A DNA stretch of 64,000 bases from an uncultured Bacteroidales bacterium (GCA_937877455.1 CALFIU010000177.1:1-64000); one strand, 5' to 3'; shown: positions 24,196-33,409, counted from the stretch's first letter. Numbers and translations are program-made. Notes: a model not told the origin generated them from the sequence alone.

Positions 24196-25560
24196 ATGAA
24201 ACTGGCTAACGTAGAGGATTTCAATTGGTTATATGCCATTTTGAGGATTTTTCCCGGATTTGTACACAATCATATTTTTTATAAAAAGGTTTACACTTTT
24301 GGGCTTGAAAACATACCAGACGAAGGACCTGTAATTTTTGCGCCCAATCATCAAAACGCATTAATGGACGCATTGATAATAACGTCGATAAAAAATTGGC
24401 AACCAGTATTTATGGCGCGTGCCGACATATTTGCAGGTCAATTTGTAAGACAATTGCTTTTTTTTATGAAAATTCTGCCTATTTTTCGCATACGCGACGG
24501 CAAAGAATCGTTAAAACAGAACGACGCTATTTTTCAAAAAGCTGTAAAAGTTCTTAAAAAAAAGCGTTTTTTGGTTATTTATCCAGAAGCAAGTCATCAA
24601 GGCAAACGTCATTTGCGACCACTAAAAAAAGGAATAACGCGCATAGCTTTTATGGCAGAAGAAGCTACAAATTATACTCTTGGCGTAAAAATTGTGCCTG
24701 TTGGTATAAATTATCAAAATTATTTTAATTTTCGTTCCAATGCACTAATCAATTTTGGAAAGCCGATAGTTGTAAATGATTTTAGAGAATTATACAAAGA
24801 AAATCCACAAAAAGCCAACCATGAACTTATAAAATGTATTGCCGATGGTATAAGACCGTTAATAATAGATATTAACAATAGCGATTATTACGATAATTTT
24901 GAAACCGCTCGCATGATTTTTGCTCCATATATTATAAGGAAAGAGCGTAAAATTGTAAACAATTTTAAAAACACAGTCTATGCTGGCCAAAAGGTTGTTA
25001 AAATGCTTGACGAAATTAGTTGTAGTGATACACAAACTTTTAACCAACTCAATAGTCAATTGGCAGAATATCGCGAACTTTTAAAATTAGAAAACCTAAG
25101 AGATTGGGTTATACGTCGCGATGTTGGATTTTTATCGGTTTTTGCGCGCACAATGTTGCTTTTGTCAACATCGCCTATCGCATTGTTTGGTTTTATCAAT
25201 AATTTTATTCCCTATTGGCTACCATGGCTTATAACAAGAAAAATTAAAGACAAAAATTTTCACACATCAATACGATTTGGTGTTTATATGATTGCATTTC
25301 CACTGGTGTTTTATCCATTAATTTTTATTTTACTTGCCAAATTTACAGAACCTTGGTGGGTAAAATATGTATATATGGCATTGCTACCAATTACTGGAAT
25401 TTTTGCACATAGATACTATATAATAGCCTTAAAATTAAAGGCTACTTGGAAATATGTATTGAATAAAAGCAAAAAAAATTTTGTAAGATTACGTGAGTTA
25501 CGCTCCGAAATTTTGGAAACTCTTGTAAAAAAATATCGCAAAAACAAAAACTCAAAATAA
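24196..25560 (+). CDS. 1-acyl-sn-glycerol-3-phosphate acyltransferase-like protein (PlsC family)
   Basis: 454 residues. The N-terminal ~250 hold the PlsC acyltransferase blocks: FAPNHQNALMDALII (NHx4D), the FRIRDGKESLKQND region, and YPEASHQGKRHLRPLKKG. The C-terminal ~120 residues have membrane helices (TMLLLSTSPIALFGFINNF..., YMIAFPLVFYPLIFILLA, ALLPITGIFAHRYY). This long, membrane-tailed form is common in Bacteroidota. The likely role is transfer of an acyl chain to lysophosphatidate or another lipid. It lies in an operon with the BASS transporter upstream and the GSCFA gene downstream. Confidence 0.8.
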   Translation: MKLANVEDFNWLYAILRIFPGFVHNHIFYKKVYTFGLENIPDEGPVIFAPNHQNALMDALIITSIKNWQPVFMARADIFAGQFVRQLLFFMKILPIFRIRDGKESLKQNDAIFQKAVKVLKKKRFLVIYPEASHQGKRHLRPLKKGITRIAFMAEEATNYTLGVKIVPVGINYQNYFNFRSNALINFGKPIVVNDFRELYKENPQKANHELIKCIADGIRPLIIDINNSDYYDNFETARMIFAPYIIRKERKIVNNFKNTVYAGQKVVKMLDEISCSDTQTFNQLNSQLAEYRELLKLENLRDWVIRRDVGFLSVFARTMLLLSTSPIALFGFINNFIPYWLPWLITRKIKDKNFHTSIRFGVYMIAFPLVFYPLIFILLAKFTEPWWVKYVYMALLPITGIFAHRYYIIALKLKATWKYVLNKSKKNFVRLRELRSEILETLVKKYRKNKNSK

Positions 25561-25563
25561 TTT

Positions 25564-26550
25564 ATGGAATTTTTTACCGAAGTGGCAATTAAGCCAAGCG
25601 AAAATAAAATTAATTATAACATGCCACTTTTATTTTTAGGTTCATGCTTTGCACAAAACATAAGTACATTTTTTGTTAATGCAAAGTTTAATTGCAATAT
25701 TAATCCTTCGGGAATAGTTTATAATCCATTGGTTATAAGTAATTTGGTAAAAAAAATTGTTGAAAACAAAGTATATTGTAATAATGATTTCTTTTTTGAC
25801 GGCGTTAATTATTGTTGCTATGATTTTCATGGTAGTTTTTCGCACCAAAATTTGGAAATTGCGGTAAAAAATGCAAATCAAAGTATTAAAAATGCCGCTG
25901 ATTTTATTAAAAATGCCTCTTTTTGTTTTGTAACATTAGGTACAGCTTACGTTTATTTTCTCAAACAAAACTCCCAACCAGTAAGCAACTGCCACAAACA
26001 AAATACTGATATTTTTTTTCGACGTAGATTAGAAATTGAAGAGGTTTACAATAGTATTTCTTCGATGATTGAAACTTTTATAAAAGTAAATCCCAAGATT
26101 CGTTTTGTATTGACAGTAAGCCCAATAAGGCATTGGAAAGACGGTGCACATGGCAACCGTGTAAGTAAAGCAATCTTACTTTCAAGCGTAGAAAAAATTA
26201 TAGAAAACTATACTTGTGCAGAGTATTTTCCAAGTTACGAAATAGTTGAAGATCAGCTTCGCGATTATCGTTTTTATGCCGAAGACATGATACACTTATC
26301 CCCCACTGCCGAAAAAATAATTTGGGAAAAACTATCGCAGACATATTTTTCACAAAAAACGCAGTTGGAAATAAAAAAAGTTGAAAAATTTATGCTTTCG
26401 GTAAAACATCGTATAATTGATTATAAATCGTTAAAAACCAAAGAATTTGCTAAAAAAAATATTGAAATAGCAAATAATTTGGAAAAAGAAATTATAGGAT
26501 TAGACTTGTCGGAAGAAAAAAAATATTTTTTACAATTGCTTGAAAATTAA
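25564..26550 (+). CDS. GSCFA family protein
   Basis: A 328-residue protein named for its motif, seen here as LLFLGSCFAQNIS near residue 25. It also carries NINPSGIVYNPLVIS, FVTLGTAYVYF, LTVSPIRHWKDGAHGNRVSKA and FPSYEIVEDQLRDYRFY. The GSC..., ...SPIRH and late ...DMIHLS blocks are reminiscent of SGNH hydrolase blocks. The family is found mainly in Bacteroidota and Proteobacteria and has no proven function. It is the last gene of the BASS-plsC-GSCFA operon and is followed by a 14-bp hairpin. Confidence 0.85.
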   Translation: MEFFTEVAIKPSENKINYNMPLLFLGSCFAQNISTFFVNAKFNCNINPSGIVYNPLVISNLVKKIVENKVYCNNDFFFDGVNYCCYDFHGSFSHQNLEIAVKNANQSIKNAADFIKNASFCFVTLGTAYVYFLKQNSQPVSNCHKQNTDIFFRRRLEIEEVYNSISSMIETFIKVNPKIRFVLTVSPIRHWKDGAHGNRVSKAILLSSVEKIIENYTCAEYFPSYEIVEDQLRDYRFYAEDMIHLSPTAEKIIWEKLSQTYFSQKTQLEIKKVEKFMLSVKHRIIDYKSLKTKEFAKKNIEIANNLEKEIIGLDLSEEKKYFLQLLEN

Positions 26551-26564
26551 TTGTTTAAAATAAA

Positions 26565-26595
26565 TCAGTAATTTTTTTTCTAAAAAAATTACTGA
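26565..26595 (+). terminator. 14-bp hairpin after the GSCFA gene
   Basis: TCAGTAATTTTTTT (26565-26578) and AAAAAAATTACTGA (26582-26595) form a tight stem. There is no clean T-run after it on the plus strand, so its strength as a terminator is uncertain. Confidence 0.5.
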
Positions 26596-26599
26596 AAAA

Positions 26600-26630
26600 T
26601 TTGGAGAATAAAAAAAAGTATCTACCTTTG
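26600..26630 (+). promoter_or_regulatory. tRNA-Leu promoter, full consensus
   Basis: TTTG at 26600-26603, 19 nt, then TACCTTTG at 26623-26630. This is an exact match to the Bacteroidota housekeeping promoter, 47 nt before the tRNA. Confidence 0.85.
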
Positions 26631-26677
26631 CAACGTCTTAATCAGAAAGACAATAGGATTTTTAAATGTTAAACAAA

Positions 26678-26763
26678 GCCCGGGTGGCGGAATTGGTAGA
26701 CGCGCATGTTTGAGGGGCATGTCTTCGTAATAGGAGGTGCAAGTTCAAGTCTTGTCTCGGGCA
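26678..26763 (+). tRNA. tRNA-Leu (anticodon GAG)
   Basis: An 86-nt gene with acceptor arms GCCCGGG and CTCGGGC, a D arm with TTGGTAGACGC, an anticodon stem CATGT/GCATG around the loop TTGAGGG (anticodon GAG, codons CUC/CUU), a long variable arm as in all tRNA-Leu, and a T arm GTTCAAGTC. The discriminator base is A. CCA is not encoded. Confidence 0.95.
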
Positions 26764-26764
26764 C

Positions 26765-26802
26765 AAAGGAGTGATGAAAAATTTTCATTACTCCTTTTGT
26801 TT
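26765..26802 (+). terminator. terminator of tRNA-Leu
   Basis: AAAGGAGTGATGAAAA (from 26765) pairs with TTTTCATTACTCCTTT (to 26798) with one mismatch, and is followed by T-rich sequence. Confidence 0.8.
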
Positions 26803-26811
26803 TTAATATTA

Positions 26812-26936
26812 TCTTAAGGGAAGTTCTAAAAATTAGATTTTTCAAGGCGTATGAAATCAAAAAGCGCAGTTTACTGATTGTAAATGAGTATTTTGAGATT
26901 GAAATACAACGCAGAAAAAGCAATTTTTAGAACCCC
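26812..26936 (+). repeat. MITE-like ~120-bp repeat, copy 1
   Basis: This segment is almost identical to the reverse complement of 35094-35215. The ends are inverted repeats of 12 bp (GTTCTAAAAATT at 26823-26834, AATTTTTAGAAC at 26922-26933). It has no coding capacity and lies 49 nt after tRNA-Leu. Short TIR-bounded non-coding copies fit a MITE; a structured RNA is the alternative. Confidence 0.75.
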
Positions 26937-27079
26937 TGTCAAAGTTTTATATTCATTTTGGGTCTTTTGTTTTTCTATATTTTTCTATCAATTCCAATGC
27001 AAATTATAATTTTTTATAAAAAGCCTTTGATGAAAATTAGAAATTATTTTTTTTAATTTTTGTAGTTTACTTTTTTTTT

Positions 27080-27087
27080 TACCTTTG
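27080..27087 (+). promoter_or_regulatory. promoter -7 box of parE
   Basis: TACCTTTG, a perfect TAnnTTTG match, 25 nt before the ATG. A TTTG lies at 27059-27062, 17 nt upstream. Confidence 0.7.
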
Positions 27088-27112
27088 CAATGTATTAAAA
27101 CTTAATCTGATA

Positions 27113-28996
27113 ATGGATAAACCTATAGAAGAATATACTGGCGACAAAATTGTAACCCTCGAATGGCAAGAGCATATACGTCGTCGTCCTGGAATGTATA
27201 TCGGAAAACTTGGCGATGGATCTTCGCCTGACGATGGCATTTATGTGTTGCTAAAAGAAACAATAGACAACTCCATTGATGAATTTATGATGGGGTTTGG
27301 AAAAAAAATTGAAGTAAAAATTGAAAACGGAAAAGTGCTTGTACGCGACTATGGACGTGGTATTCCGTTGGAAAAAGTTAAAGACGTTTCGTCAAAAATG
27401 AACACTGGAGCAAAGTACGACAGCAGTGTTTTTAAAAAATCTGTTGGACTTAATGGTGTGGGTATTAAGGCTGTTAACGCTCTTTCTAATGAGTTTACTA
27501 TACGTGCTTTTCGCGAAGGCAAATTTAAAAAAGTGTCTTATTCAAAAGGTATTTGCACCGAAGATGCTCCAATTGCCGATATTGAAAATGTAAAAAATGG
27601 TACAGAAACTTCTTTTATTCCAGATGCCGAAATTTTTGGACATTATCATTTTCAAGACGATTATATAATTCCTCTGTTGAAAAATTATGTTTATCTAAAT
27701 CGAGGATTAACAATAATTTACAATGGAGAATCATTTCAAAGCAAAAATGGGTTACTCGATCTGCTCACCGACAATATGAGTAGTGAGGGGCTTTATCCTA
27801 TAATACATCTTACTGGTCAGGATATTGAAATAGCCATGACACATAACAAGCAGTTTGGTGAAGAATATTATAGTTTTGTAAACGGTCAACATACAACCCA
27901 AGGCGGCACACACCTTATGGCTTTTCGTGAGGCATTAACAAAAACTGTAAGAGATTTTTATAAAAAAGAGTTTGATGTTAACGACATAAAAGCATCTATA
28001 GCTGCAGCAGTAAGTATAAAAGTGGAAGAACCTGTGTTTGAGAGCCAAACAAAAACTAAGTTGGGAAGCAAAAACATGAGTCCAAATGGGGAAACAATTA
28101 GAAATTTTATGCTAAATTTTATAACCCGCGAACTTGATAACTACCTTCATAAATATCCCGAAACGGCGCAAATTCTACTCAAAAAAATACAAGATAACGA
28201 GCGTGATCGTAAAGCCATATCCGACATTCAAAAAATTGCTCGAGAACGTACAAAAAAAGTAAATCTTCACAACAGAAAACTTCGCGACTGTAACGTTCAC
28301 TATAATAGCAACGACCCACGTAAAGCCGAATCAACTATTTTTATAACGGAGGGCGATTCGGCAAGCGGTAGCATTACCAAAAGCCGTGATGTAAATACAC
28401 AAGCAGTTTTTTCTTTGCGTGGTAAGCCATTAAATTGTTTTGGACTTACAAAAAAAGTTGTTTACGAAAACGAAGAGTTTAATCTTTTACAAGCCGCTTT
28501 AAACATCGAAGAAGGCATTGAAAACATACGTTACAACAAAGTTGTAATAGCCACCGATGCCGATGTTGACGGAATGCACATTAGATTGTTGATGATTACG
28601 TTTTTTCTCAACTTTTTTCCAGAAGTTATAAAAACGAAACACCTTTATATATTACAAACTCCACTTTTTAGGGTTAGAAACAAGCAAAAAACTTTTTATT
28701 GTTACACCGAAGAAGAAAAACTCGCGGCTATAGCTGCTTGTGGAAAAAATCCTGAAATGACAAGGTTTAAAGGTTTGGGAGAAATTTCGCCAGACGAATT
28801 TAAAAATTTCATTGGTCCTGAAATGAGAATAGAACCAGTGTTAATAAAAAAAGAAGACCAAATACAAGAATTAATGACATTTTACATGGGAAAAAACACG
28901 CCCGATCGTCAAAATTTTATTATAGACAATCTTGTAATAGAAGAAGACCGTATTGATGTGGAAGAAGAAACACCTGAAAATGTGATTGTTGAATAA
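27113..28996 (+). CDS. parE: DNA topoisomerase IV subunit B (ParE type)
   Basis: A 627-residue type IIA topoisomerase ATPase subunit. In order: [12 protein letters not shown], the GHKL ATPase motifs [16 protein letters not shown] (N-box) and [14 protein letters not shown], the [16 protein letters not shown] glycine loop, a transducer domain with the [15 protein letters not shown] loop, and a TOPRIM domain with [12 protein letters not shown] and [15 protein letters not shown]. The length and the absence of the gyrase-specific insert favour ParE of the Bacteroidota type over GyrB. The partner gene parC, often adjacent in this phylum, is not in the window; a terminator and the thr leader follow instead. 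Confidence 0.88.
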   Translation: MDKPIEEYTGDKIVTLEWQEHIRRRPGMYIGKLGDGSSPDDGIYVLLKETIDNSIDEFMMGFGKKIEVKIENGKVLVRDYGRGIPLEKVKDVSSKMNTGAKYDSSVFKKSVGLNGVGIKAVNALSNEFTIRAFREGKFKKVSYSKGICTEDAPIADIENVKNGTETSFIPDAEIFGHYHFQDDYIIPLLKNYVYLNRGLTIIYNGESFQSKNGLLDLLTDNMSSEGLYPIIHLTGQDIEIAMTHNKQFGEEYYSFVNGQHTTQGGTHLMAFREALTKTVRDFYKKEFDVNDIKASIAAAVSIKVEEPVFESQTKTKLGSKNMSPNGETIRNFMLNFITRELDNYLHKYPETAQILLKKIQDNERDRKAISDIQKIARERTKKVNLHNRKLRDCNVHYNSNDPRKAESTIFITEGDSASGSITKSRDVNTQAVFSLRGKPLNCFGLTKKVVYENEEFNLLQAALNIEEGIENIRYNKVVIATDADVDGMHIRLLMITFFLNFFPEVIKTKHLYILQTPLFRVRNKQKTFYCYTEEEKLAAIAACGKNPEMTRFKGLGEISPDEFKNFIGPEMRIEPVLIKKEDQIQELMTFYMGKNTPDRQNFIIDNLVIEEDRIDVEEETPENVIVE

Positions 28997-29003
28997 TAAT
29001 TTT

Positions 29004-29046
29004 AGGTCGAAATTTTTATGTATTTAGAAAATTTCGACCTTTTTTA
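29004..29046 (+). terminator. terminator of parE
   Basis: AGGTCGAAAT (29004-29013) pairs with ATTTCGACCT (29031-29040), and six T follow. Confidence 0.9.
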
Positions 29047-29127
29047 TAAAATTAACCTAAAATTCATAGTCAAAAATACTTTGTTAAAATAAAAATTTCC
29101 ATCTTTGACATGTAATTTTAGAATTAA

Positions 29128-29220
29128 ATGGTGTTAGAAAACAACATAAAACACATTTTAACGGAAAATGCCAATGTTTTCCGAACTATAATTATTACCA
29201 TTACCCCATTCGGGGTTTAA
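29128..29220 (+). CDS. thr operon leader peptide (Thr/Ile-rich)
   Basis: A 30-codon frame from ATG 29128 to TAA 29218-29220. It encodes a peptide opening MVLENNIKHILTEN and containing the regulatory run TIIITIT just before its end (PFGV). Threonine and isoleucine codons make up seven successive positions, as expected of a classical attenuation leader sensing charged Thr- and Ile-tRNA. The terminator hairpin overlaps its last codons, and thrA starts 163 nt further on. A promoter-like TTTG (29082-29085) and an imperfect -7 box near 29100 precede it. The peptide is inferred from sequence and context only. Confidence 0.75.
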   Translation: MVLENNIKHILTENANVFRTIIITITPFGV

Positions 29221-29226
29221 TTTTTT
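29162..29226 (+). promoter_or_regulatory. transcription attenuator of thrA-thrC
   Basis: A pause-type hairpin, CGGAAAA (29162-29168) with TTTTCCG (29177-29183), lies inside the leader peptide frame just before the Thr/Ile codons. A second, G+C-rich hairpin, ACCCC (29203-29207) with GGGGT (29212-29216), is followed by TTAATTTTTT and looks like the terminator. Ribosome stalling at the Thr/Ile run would cover the second hairpin's left flank and allow read-through. The arrangement matches classical amino-acid attenuation. I did not resolve a full antiterminator. Confidence 0.65.
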
Positions 29227-29383
29227 GTGCGTACCTACGTGGAACGCAAATTCCAAAACATAAAATCATAAACACAAAATTAAAAACGTAAGGCAAAAAA
29301 ATGCAATAAAAATAGTTATGTTGAAAAACTAAAACTATATTTGCCACAAAATTTGCCTTGCAAATACAGAAAATCTAAACAAA

Positions 29384-31825
29384 ATGAAAGTATTAAAATT
29401 TGGCGGCACATCAGTGTCGTCGGTTGAAACGGTAAAAAATATCAGTGAGATATTAAAGGAAAGTTCTGAAAACCAAATTGTTGTTTTTTCTGCACTCAGC
29501 AAAGTAACCAACATGCTGACAGAAGCAGCCGAACTTGCAGCAAAAGGCGACAATAATTTTAAGGATATTCCATCGCAGATAGAAAAAAGGCATTACGATT
29601 TTATTGATCAATTGTTGCAAAAACAAGATCAGGGAAATCTTAAAGAAAAAATTTCAGAAAACATTCGCAGCCTTGAGAAAGTTTTAGAAGCCGTATCTTT
29701 TCTTGGAGAATTATCTGAAAGAGCCTATTTTATTATTGTAAGTTTTGGCGAAAAAATGTCAAATGCTATTATGTTTCAATATCTTACAGTACATAATGGT
29801 AGCACAGGATATTTAGATTCGTCGCAAATAATAATTACTCGCTCCGTAAAGGGAAAACAGGTAGTAAATAGAAGTTTAACCTACAAAAATATAAACGAAA
29901 ATTATAATCCAGCCAACAAAATAACCGTTGCACCGGGATTTATATCCAAGTCGGAAGAAGGATATGCTACAACACTTGGACGCGGCGGAAGCGACTATAC
30001 TGCAGCACTTTATGCAGCAGCACTTAACGCGTCGCTGCTCGAAATTTGGACAGATGTAAGCGGAATTTACACCGCAGATCCGCGAAAAGTGTCAAGTTCA
30101 TACCCATTGCCACGTGTTTCTTACAAAGAAGCATTAGAACTTAGCAATTTTGGAGCAAAAGTAATTTATGCGCCAACAATCCAGCCTGTTTTGGAAACCA
30201 ACATTCCAATGGTTATAAAAAACACATTCCGTCCCAGCGACCCAGGAACATACGTAAGCAACGAAACCGAGCATACAAAAACAGCAGTAAAGGCATTTTC
30301 TACCATAGACGACATTGCAATGCTAACATTTTCTGGTACTGGACTTGTCGGTCGCACAGGAATTGCGGGAAGGTTGTTCAATACTTTGTCGGTAAATGGA
30401 ATAAATATTATTATCATAACACAAGCCTCAAGTGAGCAAAGCATTTGTATTATTGTTGACTCGGCAGATGCTGCAAAAGCAGAAAATTGTATTAATGCCG
30501 AATTTGATTTTGAAATTCGCAAAGGTATAGTAAATACTACCACTGCCGAAACGGGTTATTCAGTGCTTGCAATGGTTGGCGAGGGAATGAAAAATGCCCC
30601 AGGTTTATCAGGAAAGGCATTTGCAGCACTTGGAAGAAACGGAGTTAACATTCACGCAATAGCACAAGGCTCATCAGAACTTAATATTTCCATTGTGATT
30701 AAAAAAAGCGATAGCAAAAAAGCATTAAACGTTTTGCACGAAACTTTTTTTCTTTCGGAATATAAAACAATAAATCTTTTTGTGGTTGGAATTGGTAATG
30801 TGGGCGGTGCATTAATTGGTCAAATAGCAAAACAAGAAGAATTTTTTAAAACAGAAAACAAAATAATCTTCAAACTAACAGGAATAGCAAATTCCAAAAA
30901 AATGTTGTTTGACGAAAAAGGCATCAACCTAAACGATTACCGACAGCTTCTCGAACAAAACGGTGAACAAACCAACATGGAAAAGTTTGTTGACTATATC
31001 GACAAAATGAACCTTCGCAATGGCATATTCATCGATAACACCGCTGCCGAAGATATAAGTACATATTACAAAGCAATCCTTGACGAAAACGTTTCGGTTG
31101 TAACTTGTAACAAGATAGCCGCATCGTCGCGCTATAATAATTACGAAATTTTAAAGAAAACAGCAGCATTAAAAGGTGTCTTTTTTAGATACGAAAGCAA
31201 CGTTGGTGCAGGTTTACCACTTATCAACACAATAAGTCATTTGGTAAAATCGGGCGATAAAATTTTAAGTATTGAGGCAGTACTATCGGGAAGTCTTAAC
31301 TACATTTTCAACCGTTTTCACGAAGGAGCAACATTTGCACAAGCTGTAAAAGAAGCGGTAGAACAAGGATTTACCGAACCAGATCCACGAGTTGACCTAA
31401 GTGGTATTGATGTAATGCGCAAAATACTTATTTTGATGCGAGAAAGTGGTGTAAAAGCAGAAATAGAAGATGTTGAGTTAAAAGATTTTATGCCAAGTGA
31501 ATGTATGCAAATTTCTGACAAAGAACAATTTTTTAAATCTTTGGAGCAACATGCACAGTATTTTGAAAACCTTAAAGAAACAATAGAAAAAGGTGGCAAA
31601 CGTATGCGTTATGTTGCGCGTTTTGACGAACAAGGAGCATCGGTTGGACTTGTAGGAGCCACTCCAGATTCGCCATACTACACCTTAGAAGGAAAAGATA
31701 ATATAATAATCATAAAATCAAGGTATTACAATCCATCACCTTTAGTAATACGCGGAGCTGGTGCAGGAGCACAAGTTACAGCATCTGGTATTTTTTCTGA
31801 TATAATATCAATTGTAAACAGTTGA
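29384..31825 (+). CDS. thrA: bifunctional aspartokinase / homoserine dehydrogenase I
   Basis: An 813-residue fusion enzyme for the first and third steps of the aspartate-to-threonine pathway. Aspartokinase occupies about 1-290 (MKVLKFGGTSVSSVET; TLGRGGSDYTAALYAA; EIWTDVSGIYTADPR). Two ACT domains follow (about 310-460; FSGTGLVGRTGIAGRLF, MVGEGMKNAPGLSGKAF), which in homologues bind threonine for feedback inhibition. Homoserine dehydrogenase fills the rest, with the nucleotide loop VVGIGNVGGALIGQ, YESNVGAGLPLINTI and GSLNYIFNRF plus EPDPRVDLSGID. It is preceded by a Thr/Ile-rich attenuator and followed 30 nt later by thrC, so the operon is threonine-regulated. Confidence 0.95.
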   Translation: MKVLKFGGTSVSSVETVKNISEILKESSENQIVVFSALSKVTNMLTEAAELAAKGDNNFKDIPSQIEKRHYDFIDQLLQKQDQGNLKEKISENIRSLEKVLEAVSFLGELSERAYFIIVSFGEKMSNAIMFQYLTVHNGSTGYLDSSQIIITRSVKGKQVVNRSLTYKNINENYNPANKITVAPGFISKSEEGYATTLGRGGSDYTAALYAAALNASLLEIWTDVSGIYTADPRKVSSSYPLPRVSYKEALELSNFGAKVIYAPTIQPVLETNIPMVIKNTFRPSDPGTYVSNETEHTKTAVKAFSTIDDIAMLTFSGTGLVGRTGIAGRLFNTLSVNGINIIIITQASSEQSICIIVDSADAAKAENCINAEFDFEIRKGIVNTTTAETGYSVLAMVGEGMKNAPGLSGKAFAALGRNGVNIHAIAQGSSELNISIVIKKSDSKKALNVLHETFFLSEYKTINLFVVGIGNVGGALIGQIAKQEEFFKTENKIIFKLTGIANSKKMLFDEKGINLNDYRQLLEQNGEQTNMEKFVDYIDKMNLRNGIFIDNTAAEDISTYYKAILDENVSVVTCNKIAASSRYNNYEILKKTAALKGVFFRYESNVGAGLPLINTISHLVKSGDKILSIEAVLSGSLNYIFNRFHEGATFAQAVKEAVEQGFTEPDPRVDLSGIDVMRKILILMRESGVKAEIEDVELKDFMPSECMQISDKEQFFKSLEQHAQYFENLKETIEKGGKRMRYVARFDEQGASVGLVGATPDSPYYTLEGKDNIIIIKSRYYNPSPLVIRGAGAGAQVTASGIFSDIISIVNS

Positions 31826-31855
31826 TTTTTTTAATGGTAATAAAAAATTATAAAA

Positions 31856-33151
31856 ATGCAATACATAAGCACCAAAGACAAAAACCTTAAAGTTTCGTTT
31901 GAGGAAGCCGTAAAACGTGGATTAGCACCAAACCGAGGTCTCTTCATGCCCGAAACTTATGTTAAAATGCCCGAAGAATTTTGGGCTAACCTTTTTGATA
32001 TGCCACTTGAAGAAATTGGCTATCAGGTTGGAAAACAATATGTTGGAGATGAAATTCCTGACTCTGATTTCAAAAAATTGTGTAGCGAGGTATTAAATTT
32101 TGATATTCCGCTTGTTAATGTAAAAGACCGAATTTATAGTTTGGAACTTTTTCACGGTCCTACATGTGCATTCAAAGATGTTGGTGCACGTTTTATGGCT
32201 CGTTGTTTGGGTTATTTCTCATCTCGAAACAATGAAAAAACCGTAATTCTTGTAGCCACGTCTGGCGATACAGGTAGCGCAGTTGCCAATGGTTTTCTTG
32301 GCGTTGACGGTGTTGAAGTGGTTATTCTCTATCCAAGCGGAAAAGTTAGCGAAATTCAAGAAAAACAACTTACTACAAATGGTAAAAACATTACAGCGTT
32401 GGAAGTTAATGGTGTATTCGACGATTGTCAAAGACTTGTAAAAACTGCCTTTGAAAAATTCGATACACAAGGTAAATTTAAACTTACATCTGCCAATTCA
32501 ATCAACATTGCTCGACTTATTCCACAATCTTTCTATTATTATCACGCAGTGGCACAGTTAAAAACATTCGACAATGTAATATGCGTTCCAAGTGGAAATT
32601 TTGGTAATATTACAGGTGGAATATTTGCTTGGAAATCAGGACTTCCTGTAAAACATTTTGTTGCTGCAACCAACATCAATGATACTGTACCACAATATCT
32701 TGCATCTGGAAAATATACACCAAAACCATCAGTACAGACAATTTCAAACGCAATGGATGTTGGCGACCCAAGCAATTTTGAACGACTTGACATGATTTTT
32801 GGGCACAACAGCGAAAATTTTGGTAAAACAATTTCAAGTTATAGTTTCACCGATGAGCAAACTCGCAACAAAATGCGTAGTACGTTTGAACAATACGGCT
32901 ATTTGCTTGATCCTCATGGTGCTGTTGGAATGCTTGGTTTGGAAAAATATCTCAATGGTAGCAATATTGCTGGAATATTTTTGGAAACCGCTCACCCAAC
33001 AAAATTTCTTGACACTGTAAAAGAAACAGTTGGCGTATCCCCTGCCCTGCCCGATGCTTTGAAAGCTTGTCTCAATAAACAAAAAGTATCTGTAAAAATT
33101 GAAAACGATTATAACGAATTAAAAAATTTCTTGCAACAAAGATTCTTATAA
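31856..33151 (+). CDS. thrC: threonine synthase
   Basis: A 431-residue PLP enzyme converting O-phosphohomoserine to threonine. It has the PLP lysine motif FHGPTCAFKDVGARFMA, the phosphate-binding VATSGDTGSAVANGFLG, the NSINIARLIPQ block and VPSGNFGNITGG. The length fits the fungal/Bacteroidota class. It follows thrA by 30 nt. The homoserine kinase gene expected between or next to them in a complete pathway is not here. Confidence 0.95.
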   Translation: MQYISTKDKNLKVSFEEAVKRGLAPNRGLFMPETYVKMPEEFWANLFDMPLEEIGYQVGKQYVGDEIPDSDFKKLCSEVLNFDIPLVNVKDRIYSLELFHGPTCAFKDVGARFMARCLGYFSSRNNEKTVILVATSGDTGSAVANGFLGVDGVEVVILYPSGKVSEIQEKQLTTNGKNITALEVNGVFDDCQRLVKTAFEKFDTQGKFKLTSANSINIARLIPQSFYYYHAVAQLKTFDNVICVPSGNFGNITGGIFAWKSGLPVKHFVAATNINDTVPQYLASGKYTPKPSVQTISNAMDVGDPSNFERLDMIFGHNSENFGKTISSYSFTDEQTRNKMRSTFEQYGYLLDPHGAVGMLGLEKYLNGSNIAGIFLETAHPTKFLDTVKETVGVSPALPDALKACLNKQKVSVKIENDYNELKNFLQQRFL

Positions 33152-33228
33152 ACTCTAAAAAAAGTAAGTTGTAATAAAAAATTTACATACTTCAACATAT
33201 AATTTTGTAAATACTTTAATAAATAACA

Positions 33229-33409
33229 CGTCAATTTCATCTGAATTGGCGGACTCGCAGGTTCGCCAATTTGTTGGCTTGGAGATTATAAGGGAGAGCA
33301 TAAGGAGTGCGGCTTAGTCGTACTCCTTATGCTCTCCCTTATCTATTATATTGAATGTAATTAAATTGCGTAGGGGCGGACTTGCGTGTCCGCCCGTCAA
33401 ATTAAATTA
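33229..33409. repeat. composite palindromic element, copy 3 of the dispersed family
   Basis: The left part begins CGTCAATTTCATCTGAATT and includes a small palindrome (TTGGCGGA...TTCGCCAA, 33246-33269). A long central hairpin follows, and the right part holds GGGCGGAC (33374-33381) and GTCCGCCC (33388-33395), a perfect 8-bp stem. The same order of modules recurs at 63835-64000. It fills most of the 381-bp gap after thrC; no gene lies there. Confidence 0.75.
33288..33342. repeat. 21-bp perfect hairpin inside composite element
   Basis: Arms 33288-33308 and 33322-33342 are perfect inverted copies (ATAAGGGAGAGC... and ...GCTCTCCCTTAT) around the 13-nt loop GCGGCTTAGTCGT. The homologous position in the element at 63835 has a hairpin of different sequence but the same place and a loop that also begins GCGGC. 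Confidence 0.8.

Noticed and set aside
26669..26923. Minus-strand 84-codon frame covering tRNA-Leu and the repeat
   Set aside because: It runs antisense through a tRNA gene and its terminator and is not a protein gene.
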